Of a stretch of DNA of 42,121 nucleotides, positions 9,451-17,598 are shown piece by piece; positions within the stretch are counted from its first letter, which is position 1, and each line of letters starts with the position of its first letter. The stretch is from Bacteroides sp. (GTDB lineage Bacteria > Bacteroidota > Bacteroidia > Bacteroidales > Bacteroidaceae): the NCBI GenBank assembly GCA_015060765.1, contig SUXW01000025.1, forward strand, positions 1 through 42,121, written 5' to 3'. Both the position numbers and the translations under genes were made by a program. A model generated the notes under the pieces. The model was not told the DNA's origin. It made no database searches and saw nothing but the letters and a program-made list of their open reading frames with translations.

Positions 9451-11859
9451 TCATGCTATAGTTACTACGTTATTCATTCTTATTTCATTGCGAAGTAATG
9501 ATTGCAAAGTGGCTAAATCACCAACATTGCGGAGGTTTAGCAGATCATTTATATCGCTATCTTTATATTCATCAAATAGATCTTCATCAACATCTGCCAA
9601 CAAAGTTTCTTGTAGGAATTGATCCATCATGCTGTTGAATCTTCTTGTGCCGTTTTTCGTGGCAGCCTTCTTACTCCTCATTATTGAAAGATATGGGGAG
9701 ATAAGTCCAAACCCTAGATACTCAAAGAGTTTCTGTTGACAAGCCTTTTGCAAAGGTAGAATCATATTTGAATCCCAATCGGCCCAATGACAAAATTGAC
9801 TCTTTTGTATTCTATTTGACTCTTTCAATCCCATCATGACAGAATCATAGGCATTGTCTATCCCTTCTTCTTCTATTTTCTTGGAAAGAAGAATTTTCCA
9901 CAAAAGAATCGACGAATCACGTTCTTCTGCGGTTATCTTTCCCTGTTTATACTGTGATTCTCGAATAACTTTTTCGCGCTGATCATCTGCTTCTGATTGT
10001 AAATCTATGAAAGATTTAAGCTCGTTCGCGACATCATCCAATTTCTGCAACCTTTTAATTTCCTGAAGAAGCCCTTTTTTCTTTATCTCAGTTAGTCGGG
10101 CTATTTGAGCTACTCCATTATCTGTTTCATAAATTACGAAGTCAGTCTCTGGGATATTGAATTTACTGCCATCATCAAATTCTCCCTTTACATATACAAC
10201 TGCTCGCGATGTGCTGCGTTCATCACTAAATTCATATTCACCCTTAGTTCTTCTTACAGAAGGCTTAACAGGGTGTGGCACTTTGCCAAAAAGTGTGTTT
10301 CTTAGTTCAGAATCCAACAAATCTGCTTTATATTTATCGTAGTCGTATTTATCCCATTCATACATGTCATTAAATGCTACACCTTGAATAATGTCATGAA
10401 TGAACTGGTCTTTACGTACAGGGATAGGGTCAAAGGAATTAGGGAACTTCGCATACGATTCCCTGATATAATGCGGGCGATATTGCAGAACTATTACCCG
10501 GTTCTCTTTAATAGCATTGTTCCCATTTTTTGGTTTTAATGCAGAGTAGTCGTAATATTTTACCTCCAATCTTGGAGAATATTCCTGTAAGCAAGCTGTT
10601 AATGCTTTTTTCATTGACAAATCAATGCTCTTATCCAATACTATCGCTATTTTTATTTTTTCTCCAAACTCATCACGGGTTTTGCTCCTTATCAGTTTTT
10701 CCTTAATGATACAATTGTGAATTATCGGTTTAACAGTTTTGGAGGCTCTTTCTAGTTGCCATTCTATTGACATTTGATAGTCTTCGTCATTAAAATCAGG
10801 AAAAGATTTGTGAAGATAACTTGAGTATAGAGATATAAGTTCGTCACTTAGGCATAAAGAGAAACGGTTACGCTCTTGAATCCTGTATTCCGATTCATCA
10901 ATTAACGAGCCAAGCACATCAGAAAACAGTAACTGGTCATCAGGGATAAAAATGTGCTCATATGAATTGTTCCTACCAAACATATAGTTACTTTCACCCT
11001 CGTCGAAAGTAATGTAATGGGGGTATTGGTAGAATTCTTTTTCACTTACCATGGGAAATTTCCGACAGAAACCAATCCCTTTGCTTATAGAATGACGAAG
11101 ATGGAACGGATTTTTTGAGAAAGCAAAGACGAAACAGTTCTTTAACCCCATCTTGTATGCCGTATTCCAGCGTTCGAGTGAGCTTTCTTCTAATGAATTG
11201 ACTTTGTCGTTATTCGTATAGAACACAAAAAGGTTATCCACAATGACATATTCATCATCTCTTTTGTGCTCTCTTAGCTGGTCTCGTATATCGTCAGCAT
11301 CGAGATTATGACACATAATCAAGTTCTTTTCAGTAAAGATGTTGTCGGTTTCACCATAGAACTCTGAGATGAATTTATGCTTATCAGCTCTGGAAACTTG
11401 CAAATCTCCTTCTCCGCAAATTATTATGTTCTTGTGTCCTTTATCGCCAGAATAATTATCTGTTATACTACCCAATGTTTCCCGGATGTATTTAGCACAT
11501 GGGACAGCGTACTGTTTCATGCGTTTTTCATCTTCTTTAGTTCGAAGCACAATATTACGCATTGACTCAGCTCTTCTTTTGAGAAGATCTCTATTATCAT
11601 TGTTGTAATACAAAGATAACTTTAGAATAAGAAATTTCAACCACACTTCGCGAGCCCATTCTGGGGCATGCGGCATATAGATGATTGGAAAACAGATTTC
11701 ACTATCTTCTGCCTTTCTATTTATATAATAATCCACAATGCTGTTCATCACGTTTATGAATCGACGAGCCGATTCTTTTTGTGTATGAACCATCGCATTG
11801 ATGATGGAATCGACCTCTACAGATGATTGGTTGGCAATATTTTTAAATTCTTCTGTCAT
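9451..11859 (-). CDS. Large DrmE-like protein of the DISARM-type operon
   Basis: About 802 aa from the ATG at 11859; a TTG at 11874 that overlaps the upstream TGA is an alternative start, and neither has a clear ribosome site. I see no catalytic motif I can name. The N-terminal half is helical (HAPEWAREVWLKFLILKL) with an alpha/beta stretch near residues 150-230 (KNIIICGEGDLQ; DDEYVIVDNLFVFY). The middle has KIKIAIVLDKSIDLSMKKAL and VIVLQYRPHY. The C-terminal half is a probable coiled coil (LQEIKRLQKLDDVANELKSF) and helices. Class 2 DISARM carries an ~800-aa protein of unknown role, DrmE, directly upstream of drmA. Position and size match, so I call this DrmE-like by context; it could be an unrelated protein in the same slot. 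Confidence 0.55.
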   Translation of the reverse strand: MTEEFKNIANQSSVEVDSIINAMVHTQKESARRFINVMNSIVDYYINRKAEDSEICFPIIYMPHAPEWAREVWLKFLILKLSLYYNNDNRDLLKRRAESMRNIVLRTKEDEKRMKQYAVPCAKYIRETLGSITDNYSGDKGHKNIIICGEGDLQVSRADKHKFISEFYGETDNIFTEKNLIMCHNLDADDIRDQLREHKRDDEYVIVDNLFVFYTNNDKVNSLEESSLERWNTAYKMGLKNCFVFAFSKNPFHLRHSISKGIGFCRKFPMVSEKEFYQYPHYITFDEGESNYMFGRNNSYEHIFIPDDQLLFSDVLGSLIDESEYRIQERNRFSLCLSDELISLYSSYLHKSFPDFNDEDYQMSIEWQLERASKTVKPIIHNCIIKEKLIRSKTRDEFGEKIKIAIVLDKSIDLSMKKALTACLQEYSPRLEVKYYDYSALKPKNGNNAIKENRVIVLQYRPHYIRESYAKFPNSFDPIPVRKDQFIHDIIQGVAFNDMYEWDKYDYDKYKADLLDSELRNTLFGKVPHPVKPSVRRTKGEYEFSDERSTSRAVVYVKGEFDDGSKFNIPETDFVIYETDNGVAQIARLTEIKKKGLLQEIKRLQKLDDVANELKSFIDLQSEADDQREKVIRESQYKQGKITAEERDSSILLWKILLSKKIEEEGIDNAYDSVMMGLKESNRIQKSQFCHWADWDSNMILPLQKACQQKLFEYLGFGLISPYLSIMRSKKAATKNGTRRFNSMMDQFLQETLLADVDEDLFDEYKDSDINDLLNLRNVGDLATLQSLLRNEIRMNNVVTIA

Positions 11860-11870
11860 AGGAGTCGATA

Positions 11871-13613
11871 TCAATTTGACGAGTTAACTTTGTCAAGAAG
11901 TAATAATTCAAGATCAAACATTGCACGAGTCATTCCAACATACAATTCAAACTTGTCTATTTCTTCCCGGTTGTTTAACACTAATAGCACATGCTTTGTT
12001 TCAAGCCCTTTGTAGGACAAGATTGTAGTTAGGCTCAGTCTGTCTTCTTCATATTTGACATTATCAGGCTTTAATTCCTTTATAAGTTCAATATCAGAAA
12101 GGCGTTCAAATAGTTTTTTGTTATGGGAGTCCGTCAAGACTACATACTCTGACCATTTCTTTTCCCCGCTTCTCAAAGCCGTTAGGAGGGCTTTTATATG
12201 CTTAACCAATTCGTTAGTCCCTTGGTAGTGATGTATTTTTATAGCTGGGTCATTCCTTTCCTCAATATCTCTTACTATTATGGAAGTCTGTGTTCCGTCT
12301 TCACTTTCCAAAATCTTGTTGGCTTCATCAACTATCTGCTTATTATTAGGAACTCTTTTGTTCTCATTCAAAACAAAATGGGTTCCATGTCGCGAAATGT
12401 CTTCCGCGTAACTATCTAATACTCGGATGTCTTTTCTATATCCCTGTTCTGTATCAAAGAAAACAAGATATCTGCCAGTTCCAAGACCGTTACCATTTAT
12501 TGATGTGAGTGAATTGAGGACTTCTGCAGCACCTTTGTCAAAAATGTCTTGTGCTTCATCAATGACAATATAATCATATGGGATAAAGTTCTCAGATGCA
12601 CGAAGTTTGTCAAATAGTCGTTTCATTTTCTCTATCAGATATGTAGAAGTCTCCTGAAAATCATCAAAGGAAACAAACTTGTGATTCGGGTCAAGTTTCG
12701 AGATAAATGAAATGAACTGGTAAACCTCGCAATTCTCCAGTCCGACCTTAAGAAGTTGGTTGCGAACAGTTGCTGCCAGCAGATTATTCCAGCAAATATA
12801 AACGCCTCGTAAGGACTTGTATCTACGAATAAATGCCTTCGCTATGGTTGTCTTACCAGTACCAGGACCTCCCTCGATAATAATGCGATTGTTCTTTTCC
12901 AGACTCTTGAATGTATCAAGGTTCTGAATATTCAGCCAATCAAGAATGCTTTGGTAACTAGTTTCTGTATAGTTGAAATCAGGGCGAATGTTTGCCACTA
13001 GATGATGAATAGCAATATCTACCTCAGTTGACTTCAAATCCTCAGTAATCCAATGTTTTTTCTCTTTGTCAATACTAAGTACAGATAGACAGAACTCAGC
13101 AAAAGACTCTGATTGATTCTCCTGCTGGTGTGCAGACCATAATTTATAGCCCAAATCCAACTGGGGGAGGTGATTTGTGTGGGCCATCTTTGTATGGGGA
13201 AAAGCGCATATTGTGTCTATAAAGATTTGGTTGGCATTAATAATCTTGTTGTTCAGCAACGCGTATTTGTAGTCTTCAGCTTGCTGGAAAGGCGACCTAT
13301 CCATAGTCATACCGTCTCCTTTGCTAAAAAAAAACTTACCATTTTGGATACCAACGTTACCACCTTTTACTTCAACAACAAGTGCTCCTTTTTCACATAC
13401 TAAGAAAAAATCTATTTGAATCTCGGATTGTCTGCTATTACCAATGGGCAAACGCAAATCATGCCAAAAATGCCATGCGTGATTGCTTTTTTCACAATCT
13501 TTCCATATCCTGCGATACATGTCTATTTCACCATATAATGGTGTTCCATCATTATGTTTGATGATGGTTTCCAAATTGTTAAAATTCTTATAGTCATGAC
13601 TTATTATTGACAT
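11871..13613 (-). CDS. NERD-domain nuclease fused to SF1 (UvrD/DUF2075-like) helicase
   Basis: 580 aa. Residues ~20-125 are a NERD (nuclease-related) domain with a PD-(D/E)xK-like set: E29, D68 (IQIDFF), E81 and K83 (VVEVKGG). A superfamily 1 helicase core follows: Walker A GGPGTGKTTIAKAF near 247, Walker B DYIVIDEAQDIF near 346, a motif V-like LSYKGLETKHVLLVL, and a final UvrD-type YVGMTRA near 560. The protein could therefore cut and unwind DNA or RNA. It is not a component of described class 1 or class 2 DISARM, yet it sits inside the operon, 9 bp after the radical SAM gene and overlapping the next reading frame. It may supply the nuclease activity expected from the absent DrmC. The domain calls are firm; the role is inferred. 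Confidence 0.85.
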   Translation of the reverse strand: MSIISHDYKNFNNLETIIKHNDGTPLYGEIDMYRRIWKDCEKSNHAWHFWHDLRLPIGNSRQSEIQIDFFLVCEKGALVVEVKGGNVGIQNGKFFFSKGDGMTMDRSPFQQAEDYKYALLNNKIINANQIFIDTICAFPHTKMAHTNHLPQLDLGYKLWSAHQQENQSESFAEFCLSVLSIDKEKKHWITEDLKSTEVDIAIHHLVANIRPDFNYTETSYQSILDWLNIQNLDTFKSLEKNNRIIIEGGPGTGKTTIAKAFIRRYKSLRGVYICWNNLLAATVRNQLLKVGLENCEVYQFISFISKLDPNHKFVSFDDFQETSTYLIEKMKRLFDKLRASENFIPYDYIVIDEAQDIFDKGAAEVLNSLTSINGNGLGTGRYLVFFDTEQGYRKDIRVLDSYAEDISRHGTHFVLNENKRVPNNKQIVDEANKILESEDGTQTSIIVRDIEERNDPAIKIHHYQGTNELVKHIKALLTALRSGEKKWSEYVVLTDSHNKKLFERLSDIELIKELKPDNVKYEEDRLSLTTILSYKGLETKHVLLVLNNREEIDKFELYVGMTRAMFDLELLLLDKVNSSN

Positions 13614-13622
13614 AATTTCTAT

Positions 13623-15047
13623 TTATTTCCACAGTTTTGGGTTAATTAAGTTAACCATTTTATAATTAAACATATCTAAAAGTTCCTCCCTATGTTGGGG
13701 AAATCTTTCTAAAGTTTTCATTACCGTTTGAAGAGGAAGACACATCTTAACTTGTCCATCTCCATTCCCGTAATAACCATTTTTTAAATCCTCTTCAAAT
13801 TCTTGAAAAGATTTTAGTGCTGGTCTATCCTTTATTTTCAATGTGTTTTCTTCCCAATAAGATTGGTTTCGATATATGAATTCCCAAAATGACATTTTTT
13901 TATAGAATTGTTGCTGATTACACCATCTGGCAATCTGAATGTATAGATTTGAAATTTCATATTTATGATAATCTTCATGTCTCATTACATAACCTACGCA
14001 CCCATATGACATCAACACACGTATTCGTTGAAACAACTCCCAAATATCCTTATAGAATTTATCATGACTCTTTTCTGTGAGTTTGAAACCACAAAAAAGA
14101 TAAAACTTTGTTCCTTTCTTCGGATTATGTTTTTTCCATATTTTCAACGCCTTTTCAATTGTTTCTCTATCACGCCAATAATCGAATGCAAATATAAAAT
14201 CCCCATGATAACGGGCTTTCGACAACATCTCAGCCATTTCTTCACCATGAGAGCTTTGAGCTAGCATTCTTTCATCTAATCCCTGTCGAAACTGAAAAGC
14301 TTGTTTTGTATCTATAAGTTCTTGCAATAATGGCTTCCATATAGTATAATCTGCTGCTAAGAAATTGTCATCCCACAAATATATATATGGACGTACTCTT
14401 CTATTCTTCTCGTCCTTCTCTGTATCAAGAAACCATTCTAATCGTGAATGCGGAACTATAGTTTTTTCTAATTTGTTAATACAAAATGGGCAATGACGAA
14501 TACATCCACGCGTCAAGAATCCAATACTATATTTTAGATAGTCTTTATACTTTTCTCGTTTAAATCCTTTTTTTACTTGTAGCTCTACATAAGCATCATA
14601 TAAATGGTAATACGGCATTTGGCAAGCCATATTTATACCAAATTCATTGTGTCCCCCTCGATAATTTCTTAATGTACATAAATATTCATCTTTTTCGAGT
14701 TTGAACATATCATCGTTTCTACAAGATGTAAACTCTTTAATACTCTCAATTGTAGCATAAAATCCCGTACCACCAATATGAAACTTATTCTCATTTATTG
14801 TACCAATACTTTCTGTGTAAAATTTGGGTAGCTTTGTGAATGTAAATACTCTAGATAAATAAATATGATCGTATCTTTCCAAATCAATATTCGAATCAAG
14901 TATTAATTCAAATAGAATATGATTGTCGTGCAAGAATCCTGCAATCTTTAATAATGCTAAATTGGGATGACGCGTACCATTATCTAAAAGATCTGCATCA
15001 ACCAATCCTATACATTTATACATTGGAGGAACTCTTAATGCTTTCAT
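13623..15047 (-). CDS. Radical SAM protein with B12-binding-like N-terminal fold
   Basis: 474 aa from the ATG at 15047 (a TTG at 15056 is in frame but less likely). C182-x3-C186-x2-C189 (GCIRHCPFC) is the canonical radical SAM [4Fe-4S] motif. YLWDDNFLA and FRQGLDERMLA downstream match the strand/loop elements of the AdoMet radical barrel in the MiaB/Elp3-like branch. Residues ~1-110 resemble a Rossmann-type cobalamin-binding domain (GLVDADLLDNGTRHPNLALL; HIGGTGF) but lack an obvious B12-ligand histidine signature. The substrate is unknown; these enzymes commonly modify nucleic acids, peptides or small molecules by radical chemistry. It is AT-rich like its neighbours. It lies between the regulator (62 bp) and the NERD-helicase (9 bp), so it is apparently the first effector gene of the DISARM-like operon. 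Confidence 0.85.
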   Translation of the reverse strand: MKALRVPPMYKCIGLVDADLLDNGTRHPNLALLKIAGFLHDNHILFELILDSNIDLERYDHIYLSRVFTFTKLPKFYTESIGTINENKFHIGGTGFYATIESIKEFTSCRNDDMFKLEKDEYLCTLRNYRGGHNEFGINMACQMPYYHLYDAYVELQVKKGFKREKYKDYLKYSIGFLTRGCIRHCPFCINKLEKTIVPHSRLEWFLDTEKDEKNRRVRPYIYLWDDNFLAADYTIWKPLLQELIDTKQAFQFRQGLDERMLAQSSHGEEMAEMLSKARYHGDFIFAFDYWRDRETIEKALKIWKKHNPKKGTKFYLFCGFKLTEKSHDKFYKDIWELFQRIRVLMSYGCVGYVMRHEDYHKYEISNLYIQIARWCNQQQFYKKMSFWEFIYRNQSYWEENTLKIKDRPALKSFQEFEEDLKNGYYGNGDGQVKMCLPLQTVMKTLERFPQHREELLDMFNYKMVNLINPKLWK

Positions 15048-15109
15048 TTTCTTCAAATCTTTATCGGCTACATAAAATTTTCATGTCCAAGTCTTTTTAC
15101 AATAGCAAA

Positions 15110-15310
15110 CTATCTTGAAGGCGCTATCAGTTCGCGTCTATCCACATTTAATAATGTAGCAATTTTATCTAATGTTGCCAAGTCCGGCTGGCTTGAGTTG
15201 CTACACCATTTGCTGACTGTGCAAGCGGATTTGCCCAATTGCCCAGCCAACCATTTGCCTGTCTTCTGCTGCTCGACAAGCACTACTTTTATTCGATTCA
15301 GATTTGCCAT
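15110..15310 (-). CDS. 66-aa Cro/C1-type HTH regulator heading the DISARM-like operon
   Basis: This small protein is almost entirely a Xre/Cro-type helix-turn-helix (TGKWLAGQLGKSACTVSKW, then PDLATLDKIATLL and RRELI). It is 62/66 identical to the protein at 28298-28498 that heads the type I R-M operon. Related small regulators are common upstream of Bacteroides R-M genes. It has a good ribosome site (GAGGAT) and a -7 box TACATTTG at 15338-15345 on the minus strand. As first gene of the leftward operon it probably represses its own promoter and that of the divergent VbhA-like gene, allowing delayed or adjustable expression of the defence genes. Repression rather than activation is inferred from the family. 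Confidence 0.85.
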   Translation of the reverse strand: MANLNRIKVVLVEQQKTGKWLAGQLGKSACTVSKWCSNSSQPDLATLDKIATLLNVDRRELIAPSR

Positions 15311-15425
15311 TATATCCTCATGAATTTAGATTTCGTGCAAATGTATTAAAATAATGGTGAAATAAAGAATAACGCCATTAAATTTTGCCCGTCTCACGGA
15401 TTTTTTGTGATTTTGAAAGGAAAAT
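15311..15425. promoter_or_regulatory. Divergent control region shared with the type I R-M operon
   Basis: 115 bp between the HTH gene and the VbhA-like gene, nearly identical to 28499-28612. It contains the leftward -7 box (minus strand TACATTTG, 15338-15345) and a possible rightward promoter (TTG, 20-bp gap, TGATTTTG ending at 15415). It also holds a short dyad CCGTCTCACGG (15389-15399) that may be an operator half-site pair, and an AATGGTG...CGCCATT inverted pair. The operator role is inferred from conservation in both copies. Confidence 0.55.
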
Positions 15426-15731
15426 ATGGCTTTATTTGAAGAATATAAGAATCACCCAGATGAATCTGTCAGGAAAAGGGTTGGCAACTGGGCTGTTGCA
15501 ATCGGACTGCAACGTGTGGATGGACTTAGTGTATCTGAATTTCTGATTCAAGTTGCTCGTCAAGAAATAGAAGGGAGAATAACAATGAATGAAGCTCAGG
15601 CGATTATTGATGAGCATTACGCACAGACGAATTCTAATCGTTCTTCTTATGAAATTGTTCCACCTGATTCCGAAGAGAGTAAAAGAATAGCAGAGTATAA
15701 CAAAGCTAGGCGACCATGGTTATACAAATAA
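15426..15731 (+). CDS. Stand-alone VbhA-like antitoxin-type small protein
   Basis: 101 aa, divergent from the DISARM-like operon, with GAAAGGA as a probable ribosome site. Residues ~12-65 match the N-terminal domain of the Fic protein at 1867-3042: VRKRVGNWAVAIGLQRVDGL, then IEGRITMNEAQAIIDEHYA. It is a VbhA-type fold without an attached Fic domain. The C-terminal 35 residues are hydrophilic (PPDSEESKRIAEYNKARRPW). VbhA-type proteins block the ATP site of a Fic enzyme, so it might restrain one of the two Fic proteins in this window, or have been reused as a regulator of the DISARM-like operon. No toxin gene follows it on the same strand. Confidence 0.65.
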   Translation: MALFEEYKNHPDESVRKRVGNWAVAIGLQRVDGLSVSEFLIQVARQEIEGRITMNEAQAIIDEHYAQTNSNRSSYEIVPPDSEESKRIAEYNKARRPWLYK

Positions 15732-15840
15732 CTGTTTTTTGTTCTCAATATTATCCACCTTGCTCATCATTCGTTTTGTTTCTTGCACTCTTTTTACAAG
15801 AGGACACTCGCTCTGTCTATAGTTCTAGGTTGGGTAAATT

Positions 15841-15996
15841 ATGCCATGGTTAACGCAATCTGCAATTCTCCAACAGCTTATTGGAGTTTTGAATCTACCA
15901 ATTCTGCACCAAGCTGATGCAGAATTACAAAGAATTGAGAATCAATTTGAAATTACTGAAACAGGCCGTTTCAGTAATTTCAAATTTTCGGCATAG
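15841..15996 (+). CDS. Possible 51-aa ORF in the 594-bp gap before the AbiL-like genes
   Basis: The frame from the ATG at 15841 encodes 51 aa (starting MPWLTQSAILQQLIGVLNLP), ending at TAG 15994-15996. It is hydrophobic first and polar later. Its 3' third consists of the long hairpin at 15944-15986, which also argues that the stretch may be RNA structure rather than coding. No ribosome site or homologue is recognised. Otherwise the gap 15732-16325 holds only hairpins and the promoter listed separately. Confidence 0.2.
   Translation: MPWLTQSAILQQLIGVLNLPILHQADAELQRIENQFEITETGRFSNFKFSA
15901..15925. repeat. Hairpin ATTCTGCA / TGCAGAAT
   Basis: An 8-bp perfect stem (15901-15908 with 15918-15925) and a 9-nt loop, 18 bp before the larger hairpin at 15944. 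No T-run follows. It may be part of a structured RNA. Confidence 0.45.
15944..15986. terminator. Very strong 19-bp hairpin after the VbhA-like gene
   Basis: AATTTGAAATTACTGAAAC (15944-15962) pairs perfectly with GTTTCAGTAATTTCAAATT (15968-15986) around a 5-nt loop AGGCC. Only TT follows on the plus strand, so terminator function is not certain; the symmetric structure could act on both strands or be a binding or recombination site. Confidence 0.6.
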
Positions 15997-16067
15997 AATA
16001 GACATCAGCGATTAGCGTCAAAAGCTTGCAAATCAAAACTTTGAACTTTAAGAAGATTTAAACTATT

Positions 16068-16101
16068 GAGCTATAACTCGGTTTTTTTAGACTTATAGCT
16101 C
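16068..16101. repeat. Hairpin GAGCTATAA / TTATAGCTC
   Basis: A 9-bp perfect stem (16068-16076 with 16093-16101) and a 16-nt loop containing seven Ts. It lies in the gene-free stretch before the AbiL-like operon. Its function is unknown. Confidence 0.4.
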
Positions 16102-16140
16102 TAAAATATTTAATTTTCTTCGTTTGCTGACATTGATTTT

Positions 16141-16193
16141 GTTCAATAAATACTGTTTGTTCAATGGTATTGAACATGTCTTGATACTGAACA
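16141..16193. promoter_or_regulatory. GTTCAAT dyad cluster, possible operator
   Basis: GTTCAAT occurs at 16141 and again in a perfect dyad TGTTCAAT-GGT-ATTGAACA (16158-16176). A partial copy, ACTGAACA, ends at 16193. The spacing looks like a repressor-site cluster about 150 bp upstream of the AbiL-like promoter, but no cognate regulator is identified. Confidence 0.35.
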
Positions 16194-16329
16194 TAACAAT
16201 ATCTTTGAAATCTGCCACTTGAACTACTGCGCATGACGATAACCACTACAAAAACAGGTTATATAGTTAAAAAAACATTTTTAAAGCACATTTCTTACTC
16301 AAAAACATCTAAAAATAAAATTTAGTTGT

Positions 16330-16337
16330 TATATTTG
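16330..16337 (+). promoter_or_regulatory. -7 element of the AbiL-like operon
   Basis: TATATTTG is a perfect TAnnTTTG -7 box, 27 bp before the ATG at 16365. It overlaps the TTG at 16326 that would extend the reading frame, which argues for the later ATG start. Confidence 0.6.
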
Positions 16338-16364
16338 CAGAAATTCTACAAATACCCATATAAG

Positions 16365-17594
16365 ATGATATTAAAAATCGAATTTGAAAATTTCTTCTCG
16401 ATTAGAGATAGAATCAGAATTGACTTTCGTGCAGCTAATATCAATACGACATTAGCTCGTGAATTAAGACACAATATATTGGAGTGGAATGGTATTCCTA
16501 TTCTAAAATCTGTTGGTCTGTTTGGACCTAATGCATCGGGAAAATCAAACATTCTTAAAGCTATCAATTTCTGTTGTAGAATGATTTTGGATTCACATCT
16601 TCATAATGAAGGTGCAATCTTTAACTTCGAACCATTCAAATTTGAAGGATGGCAGAACAAGCCAAGTAAATTCCTGATAGATTTTGTTTGCGAGAATATT
16701 GAATATGAATACTCGTTTGAGCTGACCAAGGATCGTATCATTTCAGAAAGTTTATATCATTACCCTGTTGGAAGACGTGCAAAGGTTTTTGTAAGACAAC
16801 CTGACGGGGAATATAGTTTTGGTACAGGAATTATCACAAAGCCATCCGATGTAGTCTTGAATACAAGCGATAAAAACTTGTTTTTAAGTAGAGCAAGCTC
16901 CATGAACAGAGAGTTTGCGCAAAGACTCTATCGTTATTTCATGAATCAATTCCTATTGGGTCTTGTAAATGTCAATGAAATGATGGTACTTGATAGTTTC
17001 AATACATACAAGAAAGTTATCCTCAAGGCTCTTGAGATATGTGATACGGATATTACGGATATTGTAGCCAGAAAAGAACAAATCCCTGCACCTGTTGCTA
17101 TTCCTGGCCAATCTGAATTGTCCTTCAAACTTATTGATGTTTTGAAGTTTAAGACATATCATCGTAATCAAACTGACGTAATGTTTGATATGGATATGGA
17201 GGAATCCAATGGAACAAGAAAACTCTTCCAAATTTTGATTCGCTTGCTTGATGTTGTCAAAAACAGAAAAGGTATCATGATGGATGAGTTCGATATGGGA
17301 CTTCATACTAGATTGGCAGACTTCATTCTCGACTTAATCCATGCGTCAGAAGGAAGCCAGTTGCTGTTCTCATCCCATAATACAAATCTTATTGACGTTA
17401 AAAGATTGAGAAGAGACCAGATAGTATTTGTCAACAAGTCTGAGGATGGCGCAACAGATGTCTATTCTCTCTATGACTTCAAGGATTTTCGTGAAAACAT
17501 GGATGCCGAGAAGGGTTATATACAAGGACGATTCGATGCCGTTCCGTATGTTGACTCATCCGTATCAAGTATCAAACAATTGTTAGAAGATTGA
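16365..17594 (+). CDS. AAA15-type ATPase, RloA/AbiLi-like
   Basis: 409 aa. The start MILKIEFENFFSIRD is the usual beginning of these SMC/ABC-like ATPases (an N-terminal strand that packs on the ATP site). Walker A is GPNASGKS at residues 54-61. Walker B is GIMMDEFDMGLH near residue 306, with the glutamate E307. A switch/H-loop follows (LLFSSHNTNLID). The stop is 4 bp before the RloB-type gene, so the two are coupled. ATPase/RloB pairs are called AbiL (abortive infection) or RloAB (R-linked ORFs found within type I R-M loci); the ATPase is thought to sense infection and license the TOPRIM-like partner. Here the pair again lies next to a type I R-M operon. The family is secure; antiphage activity is inferred. 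Confidence 0.87.
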   Translation: MILKIEFENFFSIRDRIRIDFRAANINTTLARELRHNILEWNGIPILKSVGLFGPNASGKSNILKAINFCCRMILDSHLHNEGAIFNFEPFKFEGWQNKPSKFLIDFVCENIEYEYSFELTKDRIISESLYHYPVGRRAKVFVRQPDGEYSFGTGIITKPSDVVLNTSDKNLFLSRASSMNREFAQRLYRYFMNQFLLGLVNVNEMMVLDSFNTYKKVILKALEICDTDITDIVARKEQIPAPVAIPGQSELSFKLIDVLKFKTYHRNQTDVMFDMDMEESNGTRKLFQILIRLLDVVKNRKGIMMDEFDMGLHTRLADFILDLIHASEGSQLLFSSHNTNLIDVKRLRRDQIVFVNKSEDGATDVYSLYDFKDFRENMDAEKGYIQGRFDAVPYVDSSVSSIKQLLED

Positions 17595-17598
17595 CTCT

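Noticed and set aside
11827..15347. A DISARM methylase (drmMI/drmMII), drmD or drmC near the operon
   Set aside because: No AdoMet methylase, SNF2 or HKD motif is found in the operon or its flanks; the nearest orphan methylase is at 28.7-30.4 kb.
16058..16246. 62-aa minus-strand frame in the hairpin-rich gap
   Set aside because: No ribosome site, no recognised similarity, and it overlaps hairpins and the GTTCAAT dyad.
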